A stretch of 7,528 bases of DNA from JBFELO01 sp041552055 (GTDB taxonomy: Bacteria; Acidobacteriota; Thermoanaerobaculia; Thermoanaerobaculales; Sulfomarinibacteraceae), in the NCBI GenBank assembly GCA_041552055.1, contig JBFELO010000196.1, positions 1-7,528 of the forward strand, in the 5' to 3' direction. Of this stretch, positions 4,840 through 7,528 are shown piece after piece. Within the stretch, counting starts at the first letter, position 1; every line of letters begins with the position of its first letter. The translations under genes were made by a program, and so were the position numbers. The notes below the pieces were generated by a model that saw only the letters and a program-made list of their open reading frames with translations, did no database searches and was not told the DNA's origin.

Positions 4840-6144
4840 ATGAAACGTATATCGATCGGTTTCAGTCTCATCATCTGCACGGCACTGCTGAGCTGTGGCG
4901 GACCTGCAGAGGAGGGGAGCATCGCTTTGGGCGGCGGTTCGCTGATCGTCGTCTCCGTGGACGGTGTGCGCGCCGACGCGCTCGGCTGCTACGGCGGGTC
5001 TGCCGCGACGCCCGCCTTCGACGCCCTCGCCGCCGAGTCGGTGCGGTTCGAGTGGGCCTTTGGCCAGGCGGCGGACCCGGCGGTCTCGTTCGCGGGCCTG
5101 CTCACCGGTCTGTACCCGACCACGGCCGGCGTGCGCGCGCCGGGCGACCGGCTGCGCGACGAGGCCGAGACCCTGGCCGAGGTGGTGTCCGGTTCCGGCG
5201 TGACGACAGCGGCGTTCGTCGAGGGCTCGGCCGGGGGCAACGACTACGGTCTCGCCCAGGGGTTCGACACGTTCTACCTCGGTCCGAGTCCAGGTGAGCA
5301 GGCCGCAGCGTGGCTCGAAAACACCGCGGGCGCAGACTTTCTGTTGGTGCTCCGTGGTTGGAGTGCGGGCTGGCAGATGGGTGCCGCCGCAGAGGGGATC
5401 GAGGCACCGGAGGGCTTCTACGAGCGTCTCCAGGAGGTGCTCGCGTCGGATGGCGGCGACGAGCCGCGGGCGCTGGAGCCGGCCGACCTGGAGTTCGCCA
5501 GCGCGCTGTACGCCGATCGTGTACGCGCGGTCGATGCTGCCCTGGGGGCGTTCATGGACCGACTGGAGGCGAGTGGTCTCGCGGACGATGCGACGCTGTT
5601 GGTGCTGGGCACCGGCGGGCTGGATCTGGGCCAGCACGGCGCCACCGGCAGGGATTCGCTGCACGCCACCGTCACCCGCGTGCCGCTCTTCGTCCGATTC
5701 CCCGGCGGCGGCGAGCCTCGGGTCGTCGACCGGATCGTCGAGGTCATCGATGTGATGCCGACCATCCTCGACCTGGCCGGGCTCGACACGCCGTCCGCCG
5801 TCCAGGGCAAGAGCCTGATCCCGCTCCTGGAGGGTCAGGGAAGGCCGCCGTACCTGGCGTTCTCCGAGGCCCCGACGCGCGGCGGCCAGCGGGCCATCGC
5901 CCTCGCCGGCTACCGGCTGGTGCAGGTGGGTGAGGAGTCGCAGCTGTTCAACCTTGCCGTCGACCCGCTCGAGTTGGAGGACATCGCCGCCACCGAGCAG
6001 GACCGGGTCGACGTCCTGCTGCGCCACCTCGGGGACTGGCAGAAGATGGTGGCCGCCTCCTCGCTCGATCCCGAGCTGCGATCGGACGAGGAGCTCGACC
6101 CGGAGACGTTGGAGCGGCTGAAGAGCCTGGGGTACATCCACTAG
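4840..6144 (+). CDS. Sulfatase-fold lipoprotein, probably catalytically degenerate
   Basis: A 434-residue AlkP-superfamily protein of the sulfatase type with a signal peptide and lipobox LLSC (Cys19), so probably a membrane-anchored lipoprotein outside the cytoplasm. Family marks kept: VVSVDGVRADALGCYG (37-52), LLTGLYP (87-93), RVPLFVRFPGG (280-290), DVMPTILDLAG (304-314) and a C-terminal LKSLGYI. The catalytic marks look lost. The position seven residues before LLTG, normally Cys/Ser or Thr, is Pro80, with Val82 and Phe84 where Pro and Arg usually stand. The SDHGE metal motif is replaced by GTGGL (257-261). Asp41 and the His of GQHG (His266) remain. The frame is intact, so this looks like a pseudoenzyme, not a pseudogene. 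ATG 4840 has a strong ribosome site. A 461-codon antisense frame (4834-6219) is a shadow. Function unknown; a binding or scaffold role is inference. Confidence 0.88.
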   Translation: MKRISIGFSLIICTALLSCGGPAEEGSIALGGGSLIVVSVDGVRADALGCYGGSAATPAFDALAAESVRFEWAFGQAADPAVSFAGLLTGLYPTTAGVRAPGDRLRDEAETLAEVVSGSGVTTAAFVEGSAGGNDYGLAQGFDTFYLGPSPGEQAAAWLENTAGADFLLVLRGWSAGWQMGAAAEGIEAPEGFYERLQEVLASDGGDEPRALEPADLEFASALYADRVRAVDAALGAFMDRLEASGLADDATLLVLGTGGLDLGQHGATGRDSLHATVTRVPLFVRFPGGGEPRVVDRIVEVIDVMPTILDLAGLDTPSAVQGKSLIPLLEGQGRPPYLAFSEAPTRGGQRAIALAGYRLVQVGEESQLFNLAVDPLELEDIAATEQDRVDVLLRHLGDWQKMVAASSLDPELRSDEELDPETLERLKSLGYIH

Positions 6145-6178
6145 GGGCTCGGGACTCGGGACTAGGGACTGGGAATTG
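6144..6178 (+). repeat. GGGACTN heptad repeat directly after the sulfatase-like gene
   Basis: Units read GGGCTC (one base short), GGGACTC, GGGACTA, GGGACTG and the diverged GGAATTG, starting at the stop codon. Bases 6144-6163 pair with 6256-6275 at 17 of 20 positions, and GGAATTG (6172-6178) is the exact reverse complement of 6276-6282. The array could fold with its partner after transcription. Confidence 0.8.
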
Positions 6179-6255
6179 AAGAGTGCAACTGTGTGGTTTA
6201 TCCGCCGTGCTCGAGCCAATCTGCCGTTGGTGGTGAGTATGGTGGGGTGATGGCC

Positions 6256-6282
6256 AGTCCCAAGCCCCTAGCCCCCAATTCC
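6256..6282 (-). repeat. Inverted heptad array, partner of 6144-6178
   Basis: On the plus strand the units are AGTCCCA, AGCCCCT, AGCCCCC and AATTCC. They are reverse-complement versions of the GGGACTN units just after the sulfatase-like gene. The two arrays are about 78-92 bases apart and share a 7-bp period. Confidence 0.8.
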
Positions 6283-6360
6283 ACGTGCCGGAATTTCTTT
6301 CGACTGCGATGTGTCCTAAGACGTGACGGCCGGGCAGGCGCGACCGAGCACCCGTCGTCA

Positions 6361-6366
6361 GAGGGG
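6361..6366 (+). promoter_or_regulatory. Ribosome binding site that favours the GTG start at 6375
   Basis: GAGGGG ends 8 bases before GTG 6375 but 23 bases before ATG 6390. The same leader sequence and 8-base spacing precede the sulfatase-like ATG. This favours the GTG start. Confidence 0.6.
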
Positions 6367-6374
6367 TTTCTCAA

Positions 6375-7528
6375 GTGGCAGACAGACCAATGATCCGGCG
6401 CGGCGTCAGCCGGCGCGACTTCGTCAAGGGCGCGGCCGGCGGCGCTGCCACCGCTGCGCTCGGCCTGCCGCACGCCGCCTGCTCGTGGGGCGGCTCGTCG
6501 ACCGACAGGAAGGTGATCGTGCTCGGCCTCGACGGCCTCGATCCGTTCATCGTGAAGAAGCTCATCGATGCGGGCCGGGCGCCCAACTTCAAGCGATTGG
6601 CCGAGATGGGCTCGTTCAGACAGCTCGCCACCACCATGCCGGCGCTCAGCCCGGTCGCGTGGTCGAGCTTCATCACGGGTCTCACCCCCGGAGGGCACGG
6701 GATCGCCGACTTCGTGACCCGCGACCCCGAGACCTACCTGCCGGTGTTCTCGATCTTCGACAACCTCGAGCCCGACATCACGCTGTCGATCGGCGACGTC
6801 CACCTGCCGGTGAAGGGCGGCGGCCCCCGAAACCTGCGTCGCGGCACCCCGTTCTGGTCCTACCTGACCGAGCGCGGAATCCCCGCCTGGGTGTCCAAGA
6901 TTCCCACCAACTACCCGGTGGACGAGACCGCCACCAAGGCGATCGCCGGCATGGGCACACCGGACCTCACCGACGCCTACGGCGTGTTCAGCTACTACAC
7001 CTCGGACCCATTCGAGGACTACCCCAACATCTCCGGCGGGGTGGTGCACTACGTGGACGTCGTGGACAACCAGGTCCGGGCCGACCTGCTGGGACCGGTC
7101 AACTCGCTGCGCACCGCCAAGGAGACCTCGCGGGATCCCTACGCCAACACGACCAAGGCGCCGTTCACGGTCTACCTCGACCCCAACCGGAACGATGTGG
7201 TGCGGCTCGACATCCAGGGCCGGACGTTACTGCTGAAGGTGGGCGAGTACTCGCCATGGGTCAACGTCTCGTTCGACCTGCTGCCGGTGATCGGCAAGGT
7301 GTCCGGCATCGCGCGATTCCTGGTCAAGCAGGTGCGGCCGCACTTCCAGCTGTACATCACCCCGATCAACATCGACCCAGCCGACCAGGCGGGGCCGATC
7401 ACGTACCCGGCCGACTTCGGCGCCGAGATCGTGCGCGACATCGGCGCCTTCTGGACCAAGGGGCTGCCGGCCGACACCAAGGCGTTCGACTACGACGTGC
7501 TCAACGACGAGGAGTACGTGGGCCAGGC
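6375..7528 (+). CDS. Tat-exported AlkP-superfamily phosphohydrolase/phosphodiesterase, 5' part
   Basis: 384 codons are present and the frame is still open at the window end, so the protein is cut at its 3' side. It begins with a twin-arginine signal, SRRDFVKG (12-19), an Ala/Gly-rich stretch and then HAAC (33-36), a possible but imperfect lipobox. VIVLGLDGLDP (47-57) carries metal-ligand Asp53. MPALSPVAWSSFITG (88-102) carries the likely nucleophile Ser92. GGHGIADFVTRDPETYLP follows from 106. RRGTPFW and GMGTPDL are further marks of the AlkP-superfamily phosphohydrolase/phosphomutase type (COG3379-like). Unlike the preceding sulfatase-like protein, the visible catalytic residues are intact; the other metal ligands should lie beyond the window. 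Tat export suggests folding, possibly with metal bound, in the cytoplasm. The substrate is unknown. GTG 6375 is preferred on ribosome-site spacing; ATG 6390 is the alternative and keeps the Tat motif. Confidence 0.88.
   Translation, partial: MADRPMIRRGVSRRDFVKGAAGGAATAALGLPHAACSWGGSSTDRKVIVLGLDGLDPFIVKKLIDAGRAPNFKRLAEMGSFRQLATTMPALSPVAWSSFITGLTPGGHGIADFVTRDPETYLPVFSIFDNLEPDITLSIGDVHLPVKGGGPRNLRRGTPFWSYLTERGIPAWVSKIPTNYPVDETATKAIAGMGTPDLTDAYGVFSYYTSDPFEDYPNISGGVVHYVDVVDNQVRADLLGPVNSLRTAKETSRDPYANTTKAPFTVYLDPNRNDVVRLDIQGRTLLLKVGEYSPWVNVSFDLLPVIGKVSGIARFLVKQVRPHFQLYITPINIDPADQAGPITYPADFGAEIVRDIGAFWTKGLPADTKAFDYDVLNDEEYVGQ

Larger units (their letters stand above)
6145..6374. other. Spacer between the two AlkP-superfamily genes
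   Basis: A 230-base spacer on the common strand, with inverted heptad arrays at 6144-6178 and 6256-6282. A 66-codon frame at 6193-6393 runs through the second array and past the next start; it shows no domain and is not called. I found no convincing -35/-10 pair, so whether the downstream gene is co-transcribed with the sulfatase-like gene is open. Between the arrays and after 6283 I see nothing else specific apart from the ribosome site at 6361-6366. Confidence 0.6.

Noticed and set aside
4834..6219. A 461-codon antisense frame covering the whole sulfatase-like gene
   Set aside because: The sense strand has a lipobox, sulfatase-family motifs, a ribosome site and a promoter candidate. The antisense product has none of these.
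6193..6393. A 66-codon plus-strand frame in the spacer
   Set aside because: It passes through the inverted heptad array, overlaps the next gene's start in another frame, and has no recognisable domain.
6198..7049. A 283-codon minus-strand frame over the phosphohydrolase gene
   Set aside because: It is a shadow of a frame with a clear Tat signal and AlkP-superfamily motifs, and it also crosses the heptad repeats.

Overview
The window is high-GC bacterial DNA with four protein genes and unusually repeat-rich spaces between them. No RNA gene, CRISPR array, insertion sequence or integrase is visible. The gene set is a Ser/Thr kinase with a periplasmic TolB-like/TPR half, an FG-GAP lipoprotein, a sulfatase-like lipoprotein ending in LKSLGYI, and a Tat-exported AlkP-superfamily phosphohydrolase. 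Together with heptad and CT-rich repeats between genes, this resembles Acidobacteriota (Thermoanaerobaculia- or Holophagae-like). That placement rests on recall of family style, not on a marker gene.

Layout: 1-215 is a repeat-bearing leader region (one copy of a dispersed repeat, then ATCCAGN heptads, then a candidate extended -10). 216-2822 (+) is the membrane kinase. 2823-2949 is a short convergent spacer with two GC hairpins. 2950-4155 (-) is the FG-GAP lipoprotein. 4156-4839 is a 684-base divergent spacer holding at least four repeat families and both outward promoters. 4840-6144 (+) is a sulfatase-fold lipoprotein whose nucleophile and main metal-ligand motifs look lost. 6145-6374 is a spacer with inverted GGGACTN-type heptads. 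6375-7528 (+) is the 5' part of a Tat-signal phosphohydrolase cut by the window end.

How the genes may work together: all four products have a membrane, lipoprotein or exported part, so the window is about the cell envelope. The FG-GAP and sulfatase-like lipoproteins are divergently transcribed, and each has a related CT-rich repeat ending in TGTGGTTG just upstream of its candidate -10. The degenerate sulfatase-like protein is followed, on the same strand, by a phosphohydrolase of the same superfamily that looks catalytically intact. The kinase points the other way relative to its FG-GAP neighbour and need not share their function. No complete novel system is demonstrated. The points most worth checking are the probable pseudo-sulfatase and the organised repeat cluster at 4229-4781.
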